From: Candidatus Dechloromonas phosphorivorans
GTDB lineage: Bacteria; Pseudomonadota; Gammaproteobacteria; Burkholderiales; Rhodocyclaceae
DNA: 64,000 nucleotides
NCBI GenBank assembly: GCA_016709495.1
Contig: JADJMS010000051.1
Coordinates: forward strand, 90,136-154,135
Direction: 5' to 3'
The notes under the pieces are model-generated. The model was not told the DNA's origin and did no database searches. It saw only the letters and a program-made list of their open reading frames with translations. The translations under genes were made by a program, and so were the position numbers. Below are positions 1-9,759 of the stretch, piece after piece (position 1 is the stretch's first letter; each line of letters begins with the position of its first letter).

Positions 1-545
1 TGAAAAAACTACTCATTCCCGCACTGCTCTCAGCCCTGATTATCGGCTGTAGCTCCACCCCCATCCCTGACGAAACGGGTGGCGCACCAGTTGAATCACG
101 CAGCGGCTCTGGTTCTGGCGTAGCACCGGTCGTCGCCGGTGGCCTTGATTCGCGTGGTCTGCCGAATGAACTGACCGACCCCAAGAGCGTTCTGTCAAAG
201 CGCAGCGTCTACTTCGATCTCGACAGCTACGAAGTCAAGGATGAGTACAAGGATCTGGTGGCCGCACACGCCAAGTATCTGGTTAACAATCGCGCCTTCA
301 AAATGCTGATCCAGGGCAACACCGACGAGCGCGGTAGCCGTGAATACAACCTGGCACTCGGCCAGAAACGTGCCGAAGCAATCAAGCGTTCGCTAACCTT
401 GCTCGGCGCCAAGGAAGACCAGCTTGAATCGGTCAGCCTCGGCGAAGAAAAGCCGAAGGATGCCGGTCATGACGAAGCTGCCTGGTCGCAAAACCGCCGT
501 GGCGACATGCTCTACAAAGCGGCTGACGGTCGCGGCGAGTTCTAA
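1..545 (+). CDS. pal: Peptidoglycan-associated lipoprotein Pal (start codon cut by window edge)
   Basis: Outer-membrane lipoprotein of the Tol-Pal system that binds peptidoglycan and helps outer-membrane constriction at division. The window begins at the second base of the ATG. The protein starts MKKLLIPALLSALIIGC, a lipoprotein signal with lipobox IIGC and the lipidated Cys at residue 17. A short Ser/Gly/Pro-rich linker follows, then an OmpA-like domain (about residues 70-175) with the family signature around GNTDERGSREYNLALGQKRA. About 181 residues, normal for Pal. The cpoB reading frame follows after three bases, the standard tol-pal order. Identification is firm; only the first base is missing. 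Confidence 0.97.
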   Translation, partial: KKLLIPALLSALIIGCSSTPIPDETGGAPVESRSGSGSGVAPVVAGGLDSRGLPNELTDPKSVLSKRSVYFDLDSYEVKDEYKDLVAAHAKYLVNNRAFKMLIQGNTDERGSREYNLALGQKRAEAIKRSLTLLGAKEDQLESVSLGEEKPKDAGHDEAAWSQNRRGDMLYKAADGRGEF

Positions 546-548
546 GTC

Positions 549-1287
549 ATGCGTCTGGCTCGAATCGCTCTCCTAATTACCGCACTGGGTGCCTCAGGCC
601 CAGGCCGGCATGTTCGACGATGAAGAAGCGCGGCGCATGATCACTGATCAACGAATCAAGAATGAAGCGCGATTTGACCAGCAAGCCAAGGCTCAGCTGG
701 ATCTGGCCAACCAGATCCAGCGCCAGGCGGAAGAAAATGCCCGCCTGCGCGGCCAGATCGAAACGCTGAATTACGAACTGGAAACGGCCAAAAAGCGCCA
801 ACAGGATTTCTACCTCGACCTCGACACGCGCCTGCGCAAATTTGAGAGCGTTGGTAGTCCATCAAGCGCAACTGACCCGGCCGCCGGTGCTGCGCCCAAA
901 CCAGCGGGTGACCCGGCCAAGGAAAGTCAGGAATACGAGGCGGCACTTAACCAATTCAAGGCTGGCAAGTATAAGGAAGCAGCAACCGGCTTTGCGGCTT
1001 TCGTCCAGAAATACCCGGACAGTTCGCTGGCCCCCAATGCCCAATACTGGTTAGGTAATGCCTGGTACGCCCAGCGTGATTGCAAGCGATCCATCGAAGC
1101 GCAAAGCATCGTCACCACCAAGTATGCCGAGACACCCAAGGCACCGGATGCCTGGCTGGCAATTGCAACCTGCCAACAGGAAATGGGCAATCCGACGGGC
1201 GCCAAGCGCTCACTGGAAACGGTGATTGCCAAATATCCGACCTCACCCGCCGCCGAGAATGCGCAACAACGTCTGAAGAAGAAGTAA
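549..1287 (+). CDS. cpoB: Cell division coordinator CpoB (YbgF), frame break after the signal peptide
   Basis: Periplasmic TPR protein that links Tol-Pal with peptidoglycan synthesis at the septum. Two frames are needed. ATG at 549 gives MRLARIALLITALGAS, a plausible signal peptide. The mature protein (AQAGMFDDEEARR onward) is in another frame, open from a GTG at 589. A single indel near 590-597 would join them. The N-terminal part (to about residue 95) is a charged coiled coil, as in the trimerisation region. The C-terminal part has TPR repeats such as YEAALNQFKAGKYKEAATGF and YWLGNAWYAQRDCKRSI. A GTG start at 589 would lose the signal peptide, so an indel is the better explanation. Confidence 0.9.
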
Positions 1288-1290
1288 ACC

Positions 1291-1930
1291 TTGGCCTTAC
1301 GCATCACTGAAATTTTCTATTCCCTGCAAGGGTGAAGCCTCGCGCGTCGGTCTGCCAACGGTTTTTGTGCGCCTCACCGGCTGCCCGCTGCGCTGTGTCT
1401 GGTGCGATACCGAATACAGTTTTACCGGCGGTGCGCCGGCGACGATTGAATCCGTCTTGGCTGAAGTTGCCAAATACCCGGCCCGCCAGGTTTGCGTGAC
1501 CGGCGGCGAGCCTTTGTCGCAGAAGGAATGTCTGCCGCTACTGAGTGCCCTTTGCGATGCCGGCTACGATGTGTCGCTGGAAACATCCGGAGCGCTCGAT
1601 ATCGCAGCCGTCGATCCGCGCGTTTCAAGAATCATGGACCTCAAGGCACCTGACTCAGGTGAAAGTAGCAAAAACCTGTGGGCCAATCTTGAGCTTCTCA
1701 ACAGCCGCGACGAAATCAAAATCGTAATCGCCTCACGCAGCGATTACGAATGGGCACGTGAGGTTTTGCACGAAAGACAACTCACGCAACGCTGCCCCGT
1801 CCTGTTTTCACCAGCACAAGGGCAAATTGAAGCAGCTGATCTGGCCCGCTGGATACTTGAAGACGGTTTGCCGATTCGCTTCCAGCTGCAACTACACAAG
1901 CTGCTTTGGGGTAATATGCGCGGTAAATAG
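1291..1930 (+). CDS. queE: 7-carboxy-7-deazaguanine synthase QueE, frame break near the N-terminus
   Basis: Radical SAM enzyme that converts 6-carboxytetrahydropterin to 7-carboxy-7-deazaguanine in queuosine precursor synthesis. A TTG at 1291 opens with ALRITEIFYSLQG, the family N-terminus, but meets a stop at about 1333. The rest (EASRVGLPTVFVRLTG onward) continues one frame over, so one extra base near 1330-1334 is implied. The iron-sulfur motif is CPLRCVWC (CxxxCxxC). The SAM-binding GGEPL follows at VTGGEPLSQKE. Length fits QueE. It sits between cpoB and a PilZ gene; queC lies about 7 kb downstream beyond the LIV transporter, so the pathway genes are split. Confidence 0.93.
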
Positions 1931-1941
1931 GGGAGACCGCC

Positions 1942-2301
1942 ATGACCGAAAATCGCCGCCAGTTCTCACGAATCAGCTTTCAAACTGAAGCCCGTCTGAG
2001 CCTGCCTACTGGCGAATCTGGTGTTGAAGTCCTTGATCTTTCCCTCAAAGGTGCACTCGTACGCAGCGAGCGCTTGCTGCCCAGCACGATTGGCAACCAC
2101 GGCACTTTGATCATACGTCTCGATGAGATGGGCACCATCATCCACATGGAAATTACGGTCGCTCATCAGGAAGGCACTGCCTTTGGCCTGAAATGCCGCG
2201 AAATTGACCTCGACAGCATCACCCACTTGCGCCGTCTGGTTGAACTAAACCTCGGTGATGAAAAACTTCTGGAACGCGAACTGAGTCACCTGACTATCTA
2301 G
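1942..2301 (+). CDS. PilZ-domain protein, predicted c-di-GMP receptor
   Basis: A 119-residue single-domain PilZ protein. The c-di-GMP-binding elements are visible: the N-terminal RRQFSR (RxxxR type) and, about 30 residues on, DLSLKGALV (D/NxSxxG). A ribosome-binding site, AGGGGAGA, precedes the ATG. The gene follows queE by 11 bases and precedes a PAS-GGDEF-EAL gene by 11 bases, so a c-di-GMP receptor and a c-di-GMP enzyme are probably co-transcribed. The specific output is unknown. Confidence 0.88.
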   Translation: MTENRRQFSRISFQTEARLSLPTGESGVEVLDLSLKGALVRSERLLPSTIGNHGTLIIRLDEMGTIIHMEITVAHQEGTAFGLKCREIDLDSITHLRRLVELNLGDEKLLERELSHLTI

Positions 2302-2312
2302 CAGGTTTTGCC

Positions 2313-4452
2313 ATGGAAACTACCGCTTGCCCTGTAGCCAGAGTCCTGCTGGCCCCCGGAACCCGGATATCCGATATCTGCGAACTGCAGCATGCCATTC
2401 TCGAAAACGCTGATCACGCAATCATTGCTACCGACGTACTCGGCACCATTCTCTACTTCAACCGGACCGCACAAAGGTTGCTCGGTTATGGCTGGGATGA
2501 AATCGTTGGCCGCACAACACCAGCTCTTTTTCACGATCCGGCAGAAGTCGCCAGCAGAGCCGAGGCGCTATCAGTCGAGCTAGGCCGCAGCATTGCGCCA
2601 GGCTTCGAAGTCTTTGTTGCCCGCGTTGGCCATAAAGGGCATACCGAGGAAGACTGGACCTACATCGGCAAGAATGGCCAACGCTTTCCTGTGCGCCTGG
2701 CGATCACCGCGCTACCGGACACACAAGGCGGCTTGCTCGGCTATCTTGGTATCGCCTCGGATATTACCGAGCGAGGCCGCCTGGAGCAGGAGTTACGAAT
2801 AGCGGCGATTGCCTTTGAATCGCAAGCCGCAATTCTGGTGACCGATGCCGAGCAACGCATTCTGCGGATCAATCCCGCCTTTACCAAACTGACTGGCTAT
2901 AGCGCGGCAGAAACCATCGACCAGAAGCCGAGCCTGCTCAGTTCGGGTCGTCAGGACGCCCTGTTTTATCGGGAAATGTGGCAGTCGCTGAAGGAATCTG
3001 GACACTGGCAGGGCGAGATCTGGAATCGCCGCAAATGTGGAGAAATTTATCCGGAGTGGCTGACCATTTCTGCCGTCAACAATGATCGCGGATGTCTGAC
3101 CCACTATGTCAGCACCTTCTCGGATATCAGCAATCTGAAGATTGCCGAATCTGAAATTCACCATTTGGCCTTTTACGACCCACTCACCACTTTGCCCAAT
3201 CGGCGCCTGCTGCTTGATCGTCTCGAAAAGGCCCGCGCCACGGGCAAGCGTAGCGAACAAATCGGTGCATTGCTGATCATTGATCTCGACAATTTCAAAA
3301 CCTTGAACGACACCCTCGGCCATGACATGGGCGACCGCCTGTTGATCGAAGTCGCCTGTCGTTTAAAACATTGCATTCGTGAAGGTGATACGGCCGCCCG
3401 CCAGGGTGGCGACGAATTTGTCGTCATGCTCGAAGAGCTCGGCGGCGAGATGGGGGCGCCAGCGTATTGGCAGAGTCCGTCGCCGAAAAATCCGGCTTGC
3501 GCTCTGCGAACCCTATTCCCTGATTACCGGCCACGAGCACTTTCACGCAGCAAGCATCGGGGTCAGCCTGTTTTGCGGTGACGACAAAAGCACCGAAGTG
3601 CTCCTCAAACAAGCTGACATCGCCCTATATAAAGCCAAGGATGCCGGCCGCAATGCGGTGCGTTTTTTCGATAACGCCATGCAAACCGCCCTTGACCAGC
3701 GGGCAAGCCTTGAGGCCAGCTTGCGCCATGCCTTGTCACGCGACGAATTTCTGCTTTACGTCCAGCCTCAGGTCGATTCAGCTCGCCAGGTGATAGGCGC
3801 CGAATGCCTGTTACGTTGGCAACCGGTGGGGAGGGCCATGGTAGCGCCGGATGATTTCATTCCGCTCGCCGAGCAAAGCGGATTGATTTTGCCAATTGGC
3901 TTGTGGGTACTCGATTTTGCCTGTGCCCAATTACGCCGCTGGAGCGAGCAGCGGCAAACCCGAGAACTCTATCTGGCGATCAATGTCAGTGCCTGCCAGT
4001 TTCGCCAACCGGACTTTGTCACCCAGATTCAGGCGGCGCTCAACAAACACGGCGCCAACCCACGGCGACTCAAGCTGGAACTGACTGAAAGCCTGCTACT
4101 CGACGAGGTCGACAGCGTTGTTGGCAAGATGCGCGCGCTGCTTGATATTGGTGTCCGCTTTTCGCTGGATGACTTTGGCACCGGCTATGCCTCACTGTCC
4201 TACCTCAAGCGCTTCCCGTTCGAGCAACTGAAGATTGATCGTTCTTTCATTCGCAATGTAACCAGCGACCCGGATGATGCAGCAATCGTCCATGCCATCC
4301 TGGCCATGGGCCACGCCTTGCGCCTGAACGTTGTCGCCGAGGGCGTCGAGGAAGATGCCCAGCACGACTTTCTGGTGGCGCACGGCTGCTGTCTGTTCCA
4401 GGGTTATCTGTTTGGTCGGCCGATGACCTTTGCTCAATTCGAACTGGCCTGA
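2313..4452 (+). CDS. PAS-PAS-GGDEF-EAL c-di-GMP enzyme, one frame break
   Basis: Cytoplasmic c-di-GMP turnover protein. Order: short N-terminus, PAS 1 (about residues 25-145, NADHAIIATDVLGTILYFNR), PAS 2 (about 165-275, ILVTDAEQRILRINPAFTKLTGYS), GGDEF (about 290-420) and EAL (about 450-700). The diguanylate cyclase site GGDEF is intact in RQGGDEFVVML. The frame breaks just after it, between about 3445 and 3475, and resumes at IRLALCEPYSLITGHEHF. The EAL domain keeps its catalytic set: E in ECLLRW, N in INVSACQF, E in LTESLL, DD in DDFGTGYASL, K in QLKIDRSF and E in VAEGVEE. Both activities are therefore possible. No membrane segment. Probably co-transcribed with the PilZ gene just upstream. 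Confidence 0.9.
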
Positions 4453-4503
4453 AGCTACGGCAGTTTGAGTGAGACAGCATTCTGTGACTGGGTGATCTAA
4501 GCG

Positions 4504-5214
4504 CTAAATACCGAGATAGCGCTGCCAGATGCCATGATCGGCATCCAGCTCGCGTGACGATCCTTGCCAAACCACCTGGCCACGCTCAATGATGGTGTGA
4601 TGATCGGCCAGCGCAATCAGCTTTTCAACGTATTTATCGATCACCAAAATGCTTTGCCCGGCCGCCCGCAGGCGCGCCAGGCAAGCCCAGATTTCCTCTC
4701 GCACCAATGGCGCCAAACCTTCAGTGGCTTCATCCAAAATCAGCAGACGCGGATTGGTGACCAGGGCGCGGCCAATAGCCAGCATTTGCTGTTCACCCCC
4801 GGAGAGCTGGTTGCCTAGGTTCCTTGCTCTTTCCTTGAGGCGCGGGAACAGTTCGTAAACTCGTGCAGGTGTCCACGGCTCCCTGACGCCACGGCGATTG
4901 GCAAAAAAGGCCACCAAATGCTCGTCGACCGTCAGGTTTGGAAAACACTGGCGGCCTTCCGGGACCAAGGCAATGCCGGCACGACCAATGCGATCCGGGC
5001 GCCAGCCATCAATGCGTTCGCCAGCAAAATGAATGCTGCCGCCCTTGATCGCCGACAAACCGCAAATAGCGCGCAACGTGGTGGTTTTACCCATGCCGTT
5101 GCGGCCGAGCAGGGTTGCCGCCTGTCCTTCGGCCATCGCCAGATCAACGCCAAAAAGCACCTGGCTTGGCCCATAGGCGACTTCCAGCGCGCTGACTTCG
5201 AGCAGGGCGCTCAT
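4504..5214 (-). CDS. livF: LivF-type branched-chain amino-acid ABC transporter ATPase
   Basis: ATPase of a HAAT-family importer, 236 residues. Walker A is GRNGMGKTT near residue 40, the signature is LSGGEQQMLAIGRAL, and Walker B is LLILDEATEGLAP, the LivF form. Last gene of a five-gene minus-strand operon (binding protein, livH, livM, livG, livF) and overlaps livG by four bases (ATGA). The substrate could be branched-chain amino acids or another amide; no urease genes are nearby, which argues mildly against a urea transporter. Confidence 0.93.
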   Translation of the reverse strand: MSALLEVSALEVAYGPSQVLFGVDLAMAEGQAATLLGRNGMGKTTTLRAICGLSAIKGGSIHFAGERIDGWRPDRIGRAGIALVPEGRQCFPNLTVDEHLVAFFANRRGVREPWTPARVYELFPRLKERARNLGNQLSGGEQQMLAIGRALVTNPRLLILDEATEGLAPLVREEIWACLARLRAAGQSILVIDKYVEKLIALADHHTIIERGQVVWQGSSRELDADHGIWQRYLGI

Positions 5215-5966
5215 GCCGTATCTCCAAGATAGGCACGGCGCACCGCCGGGTCAGCACGAACCGCGTCCGGCGTACCGGTACAGATCAAGCTGCCATTGAC
5301 CAGCACCGAAACGCGGTCAGCCAGGCGAAAGACCGCGGTCATGTCGTGCTCGACCAGCAGGATGGTGACGTGACGCGCGAGATGTTCAATCAGCTCGACC
5401 ATGCGTGCCGACTCTTCCGGCCCGGCACCGGCCATCGGCTCGTCAAGCAGCAACATCTTTGGTTTTGTCGCCAGCGCCATCGCCAATTCCAGCGCGCGTT
5501 GTTCGCCATGCGCCAGATTGCCGGCAAGGCTGACACTGCGTTCAGCCAAACCAAGTTGTTCGAGGTAGACGAAGGCTTCATCAAACAAGCCCTGCTCAGC
5601 AATAACCGGCTTCCAGAAACGGAAGCTGGACCCGGAATCCTGGCGCCCCTGCACCGCCAGCGCCACATTATCGAGCACCGACAGCCCGAGAAAGACATTG
5701 GTGATCTGATATGAACGCGCCATGCCGGCCGCTACGCGCTGATGCATGGACAAGGCGGTGACATCCGTGCCGGCAAAATGAACGCTGCCGCTATCCGGTT
5801 TCAGGGCGCCGGAAACATGGTGAATGAAGGTGGTTTTTCCCGCGCCATTGGGGCCGATAAGGGCATGAACCTCGCCGGCCTCAACACAAAAATTGACCTG
5901 TTTTAGCGCGTCGACCGCAGCAAACCGCCGCGAAAGATTGCGCACTTCAAGCAGCGCTTCAGCCAT
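5211..5966 (-). CDS. livG: LivG-type branched-chain amino-acid ABC transporter ATPase
   Basis: Second ATPase of the HAAT importer, about 251 residues from ATG 5966 (MAEALLEVRNLSRRF). An in-frame upstream codon exists, but it lies inside livM; the chosen ATG overlaps the livM stop by eight bases. Walker A is GPNGAGKTT, the signature region is LAHGEQRALELAMALA, and Walker B is MLLLDEPMAG, all of LivG type. The H-loop is LLVEHDM. Translationally coupled to livM and livF. Confidence 0.93.
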   Translation of the reverse strand: MAEALLEVRNLSRRFAAVDALKQVNFCVEAGEVHALIGPNGAGKTTFIHHVSGALKPDSGSVHFAGTDVTALSMHQRVAAGMARSYQITNVFLGLSVLDNVALAVQGRQDSGSSFRFWKPVIAEQGLFDEAFVYLEQLGLAERSVSLAGNLAHGEQRALELAMALATKPKMLLLDEPMAGAGPEESARMVELIEHLARHVTILLVEHDMTAVFRLADRVSVLVNGSLICTGTPDAVRADPAVRRAYLGDTA

Positions 5967-6906
5967 GCTGTTTCCCGAACAAGGCAGCGACACCTTTCGG
6001 TGCAAACATGACTATGCCGAGCAAGAGCAGGCCCAAGCCGATATGCCAGTGTAACGTAAAGCCGGCCAGTACTTCTTCCAGGCAAAGCAGGATCAGCGCA
6101 CCCACCATGCCGCCATACAGATAGCCGACACCACCGATGATGACCATCACCAACAAAGTACCGGATTGCATCCATTGCAGCAGGTTGGGGCTGGCCAGCC
6201 CGGTCAGATTGGCAAGCAATGCACCAGCCAAACCCGCCAGCCCGCCACCCAGCGCAAAGCAGATCAGGCGGTAGCGAAAGACCGGATAACCGAGCGCTTC
6301 CATGCGTGTTTCGTTCTCACGGATGGCTTGAATGACGCGACCAAAGCGCGCATCAGCCAAGCGGCCAAGGAAAACAATGCTCATGGCAAGAGAGGCGAGG
6401 GCAGCATAAAAAAAGGCGGCATCGTCATTCAGGCTGAAACCTGCCAGATTCAACCTGCCAACCAGCGGCAGGCCATCGTCACCACCCCAGGTGCGTGCGG
6501 AAACGAAGAGGTAGTAAGCCATCTGGCCAAAAGCCAGGGTAATCATGATGAAATAAACGCCACGCGTACGCAGGCTGATGGCGCCGACCAGCAAGGCAAA
6601 CAAGCCGGCAACGCCCATCGCCAACGGGAAAACCAGCAAGGCATCATTGATACCGTTAGCCATGCAAATCGCCGCCACATAAGCTCCGGTACCGAAAAAG
6701 GCAGCATGGCCGAGCGAGAACATGCCAGCGAAGCCAAGCACCAGATTGAGGCTGGAAGCAGCCAGTGCAAAGATCAGGATGCGGGTGGCAAAGCCGATGT
6801 AAAACTCCTGACCAAAGGCGGTGAGCACATTTGGCAAGACAAGCATAGCCAACAACAACGCGATGGCTAGCGGCTTTTGGTAGGGTGCAGGGCGGTAAAA
6901 AGCCAT
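5959..6906 (-). CDS. livM: LivM-type permease
   Basis: Inner-membrane permease of the HAAT importer, about 315 residues. Start ATG 6906 (MAFYRPAPYQKPLAI) overlaps the livH stop as TGATG. About nine to ten hydrophobic segments. The segment LNLVLGFAGMFSLGHAAFFGTGAYVAA is the LivM signature region, and the cytoplasmic loop IRENETRMEALGYPVFRYRL matches the ATPase-contact loop of this family. The window offers a longer open frame upstream, but it lies within livH and is not credible. Confidence 0.93.
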   Translation of the reverse strand: MAFYRPAPYQKPLAIALLLAMLVLPNVLTAFGQEFYIGFATRILIFALAASSLNLVLGFAGMFSLGHAAFFGTGAYVAAICMANGINDALLVFPLAMGVAGLFALLVGAISLRTRGVYFIMITLAFGQMAYYLFVSARTWGGDDGLPLVGRLNLAGFSLNDDAAFFYAALASLAMSIVFLGRLADARFGRVIQAIRENETRMEALGYPVFRYRLICFALGGGLAGLAGALLANLTGLASPNLLQWMQSGTLLVMVIIGGVGYLYGGMVGALILLCLEEVLAGFTLHWHIGLGLLLLGIVMFAPKGVAALFGKQHG

Positions 6907-7832
6907 CAGGCGCGCGCCGGGAAAAGGCCTTGCGGCTTGAAGAACAGAATGCCGGCCATCAGCAGGTAAATCAGGATCGAGGCCAGCGCCGGGCCGAGTG
7001 TTGAAGCGGCATCCGCGGGCAAAGTAGCGCGCAACAGGGTTGGTAAAAGTGCGCGCCCCAGCGTGTCGACCGAGCCAACAATCAGACTGCCAACCAAGGC
7101 ACCACGTATCGAACCGATGCCACCAATGATGATCACGACAAAGGCCAGAATCAGCACGCTTTCTCCCATCCCGACCTGCACCGCGAGCAATGGACCGAGC
7201 AGCCCGCCGGCCAAGGCGCAAAGTGCGGCGCCAAAGACAAATACCGCAGTGAATAAGCCTTGTACATTGATCCCCAAGGCTTCAGTCATTTCACGATTCG
7301 ACGCACCGGCACGCACCCACATACCGACCCGGCTTTTTGCGACCAGGAGATAAAGCAGCCCGGCTACGGCCAAGCCAAAGGCAATGATCACCAAACGGTA
7401 GGCCGGATAGAAAAAGCCGACGATTTCAACCGGGCCTGACAGCGCATCTGGCGGGTTAAGCATGACCGGCTGGGCACCCCAGATTATCCGTACCGCCTCG
7501 TTGGCGATCAGGATGAGCGCAAAGGTGGCGAGAACTTGCGAAAGGTGATCGCGCTTGTAAAGCTGGCGGAAGAGTGACAGTTCGAGCAACAAGCCAAGTA
7601 TTGCAGCACCAGCAACGCCCGCCCCCAGCCCGCTCCAGAACGAATCCGCCGCTTGCGCAGCGGCGGCAACCAGATACGCACCGACCATGTAGAGCGAACC
7701 ATGCGCCAGATTGATGCAGTCCATGATGCCAAAAACCAGGGTCAGGCCGGCAGCGAGCAAAAACAGCATCAAGCCAAACTGCAGGCCGTTGAGGGCCTGC
7801 TCAAGAAACAGCTGGGTCACTTCATCTTGCAC
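6906..7832 (-). CDS. livH: LivH-type permease
   Basis: Inner-membrane permease, 308 residues, with about eight hydrophobic segments. The LivH signature GLTLVFGIMDCINLAHGSLY is near residues 28-47. The coupling loop appears as GASNREMTEALGINV. Partner of LivM in a heterodimeric channel. It overlaps the end of the binding-protein gene by 16 bases, indicating translational coupling within one operon. Confidence 0.93.
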   Translation of the reverse strand: MQDEVTQLFLEQALNGLQFGLMLFLLAAGLTLVFGIMDCINLAHGSLYMVGAYLVAAAAQAADSFWSGLGAGVAGAAILGLLLELSLFRQLYKRDHLSQVLATFALILIANEAVRIIWGAQPVMLNPPDALSGPVEIVGFFYPAYRLVIIAFGLAVAGLLYLLVAKSRVGMWVRAGASNREMTEALGINVQGLFTAVFVFGAALCALAGGLLGPLLAVQVGMGESVLILAFVVIIIGGIGSIRGALVGSLIVGSVDTLGRALLPTLLRATLPADAASTLGPALASILIYLLMAGILFFKPQGLFPARA

Positions 7833-8983
7833 TGCGCCACGTAGGCGTCAGCATGATTGGTGAAGATACTGCCCATCGTCTTGTTGGTGACGCGGCCCTG
7901 AGCATCCTTGCCGATAGCGCGCAGGTAATAGTTTTGGACCGGATAATGATTGCTGTTGAACTTGAAGTCACCGCGCACCGACTTGAAGTGCTTGGCTTCC
8001 AGCGCCTTCTGCAATGCTTTCTTGTCGTCGACATTGCCTTTTACGTCACGTACCGCCGCATCCATCATCAAGGCAGCGTCGTAGCCTTGCGATGCGTAGA
8101 GCGAGGGCAGGCGTTTGTATTCTTTCTCAAAGTCGGCGACGAAACGCTTGTTCTCTGCGTTCTCCATGTCGTGCGCCCAGTGCGATGAGTTGAACATGCC
8201 CATCATCGGTGCACCAACCGCCTTGATCACATCCTCGTCGGCCGAGAAGCCAGGTGCAAACAACTGCGTGTCACGTGACAAACCGGCGGAGACGAATTGT
8301 TTGACGAAATTGATACCCATGCCGCCGGGCAGGAAGAAGAACAGCGCATCTGGTTTTAGATTTCGGATTTGCGCCAGTTCAGCCGCGTAATCGAGCTGAC
8401 CGAGCTTGGTATAAACCTCTTCGGCAACGACGCCCTTGTAATAACGCTTGAAACCGGAAACAGCATCCTTGCCACCCGGATAGTTCGGCGTAACGATGAC
8501 GACATTCTTGAACCCTTTGTCCTGCACGATCTTGCCGACCGCTTCATGCAGATTGTCGTTCTGCCAGGCGACATTGAAGAAATACGGGTTGCACTGCTCG
8601 CCGGCATATTGCGACGGACCGGCGTTGGCCGAAATATAGAAAGTCTTGTTTTCGAACACCGTCGGGCCAACCGCCAACATAATGTTGGAGAAGACAATGC
8701 CGGTCATGAAATCAACCTTGTCCTTCTTCAGGAACTTGTCGGCCGTTTGCTTGGCGATGTCGGGGCTTTGCTGGTCGTCGGCAATCAACACCTCGGCCGG
8801 CAGATCACCGAGCTTGCCGTTGAGGCGTTTCATGGCCAGATTGAAACCGTCGCGAATATCAACACCCAGACCAGCACCGGGGCCGGACAACGTCGAGACA
8901 AAGCCAACCTTGATTTTGTCTGCCGCGTGAACAGCACCGGCAAACATCAGGGCAGTGGCAAGGGCAGTCAGGCGTAACGACAT
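7817..8983 (-). CDS. Periplasmic substrate-binding protein of a LIV-type importer
   Basis: 388-residue periplasmic binding protein of the Leu/Ile/Val (Peripla_BP_6) family. ATG 8983 has GGAG eight bases upstream and begins MSLRLTALATALMFAGAVHA, a signal peptide cleaved after AHA. The mature protein starts DKIKVGFVSTLSGPGAGLG, typical of LivJ/LivK-like proteins. First gene of the operon with livH, livM, livG and livF. Ligand not deducible; short-chain amide or aromatic ligands are also found in this family. Confidence 0.9.
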   Translation of the reverse strand: MSLRLTALATALMFAGAVHAADKIKVGFVSTLSGPGAGLGVDIRDGFNLAMKRLNGKLGDLPAEVLIADDQQSPDIAKQTADKFLKKDKVDFMTGIVFSNIMLAVGPTVFENKTFYISANAGPSQYAGEQCNPYFFNVAWQNDNLHEAVGKIVQDKGFKNVVIVTPNYPGGKDAVSGFKRYYKGVVAEEVYTKLGQLDYAAELAQIRNLKPDALFFFLPGGMGINFVKQFVSAGLSRDTQLFAPGFSADEDVIKAVGAPMMGMFNSSHWAHDMENAENKRFVADFEKEYKRLPSLYASQGYDAALMMDAAVRDVKGNVDDKKALQKALEAKHFKSVRGDFKFNSNHYPVQNYYLRAIGKDAQGRVTNKTMGSIFTNHADAYVAQCKMK

Positions 8984-9080
8984 TAAAATCTCCGGCGAAG
9001 GTTCAAAGCGGGAAATTGTAGCGCAGGAACAAGCAGATACCGGCTGAAAGCAATGCAAATTTCGGTTATATTCGCGCCCC

Positions 9081-9758
9081 ATGATGAAGAAAGCCGTAGT
9101 ACTCCTCTCCGGCGGACTCGATTCCGCCACCTGTCTCGCCATTGCCCGCAGCCAAGGCTTCGAGTGCTATTGCCTGTCCTTCAATTACGGCCAGCGCCAT
9201 TGCGCCGAACTGGTCGCCGCCGACCGCGTGGTCAAGGCGCTGGGTGCGGCCAAGCATCGCGTGCTGAATTTCGGACTGGCCCAGTTTGGCGGTTCGGCAC
9301 TGACCGATACCAATATCGCCGTGCCTGTCGACGGCGTGCAACCCGGCATTCCAGTCACCTATGTACCGGCGCGCAACACCATCATGCTTTCTCTGGCACT
9401 GGCCTGGGCCGAAGTGCTGGGCAGCCGCGACATTTTTGTCGGGGTCAATGCCGTCGATTACTCCGGTTACCCGGATTGCCGGCCGGAATACATCGCCGCT
9501 TTCGAGACCATGGCCAATCTGGCGACCAAGGCCGGGGTTGAAGGCACCAAATTACATATTCATGCGCCGCTGATCGACCTCTCCAAAGCCGAGATCATCC
9601 GCCTGGGAACCCAGCTTGGCGTTGATTACGGACTCACTGTGTCGTGTTATCAGGCCGATGATCAAGGCCGTGCCTGCGGCGTTTGCGACTCCTGCCGCCT
9701 GCGTGCCGAGGGCTTTGCTACCGCCTGCGTCACCGATCCGACTATTTACTGCGTCTGA
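9081..9758 (+). CDS. queC: 7-cyano-7-deazaguanine synthase QueC
   Basis: ATP-dependent enzyme that converts 7-carboxy-7-deazaguanine to preQ0. 225 residues. The PP-loop is LLSGGLDSATC (residues 8-18), followed by the family-typical SFNYGQRHCAEL. The C-terminal zinc site uses the Cys of SCYQADDQ plus ACGVCDSC. The ATG at 9081 is followed by a second ATG at 9084; either could be used. Divergent from the LIV operon with a 97-base gap that must hold both promoters. A YeeE-family gene follows after one base. Confidence 0.96.
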   Translation: MMKKAVVLLSGGLDSATCLAIARSQGFECYCLSFNYGQRHCAELVAADRVVKALGAAKHRVLNFGLAQFGGSALTDTNIAVPVDGVQPGIPVTYVPARNTIMLSLALAWAEVLGSRDIFVGVNAVDYSGYPDCRPEYIAAFETMANLATKAGVEGTKLHIHAPLIDLSKAEIIRLGTQLGVDYGLTVSCYQADDQGRACGVCDSCRLRAEGFATACVTDPTIYCV

Positions 9759-9759
9759 G

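Noticed and set aside
4920..4935. GTCGACCGTCAGG in livF as a repeat copy
   Set aside because: Only the palindromic centre matches and there are no AT tracts; it encodes the ordinary NLTVDEHL.
5905..5925. GCGTCGACCGCAGC in livG as a repeat copy
   Set aside because: Core mismatches and no second AT tract; it encodes a normal LivG segment.
9616..9759. Upstream extension of the YeeE frame inside queC
   Set aside because: The extension is antisense-free but in a different frame from queC, has no membrane or family character, and ATG 9760 fits the known N-terminus.
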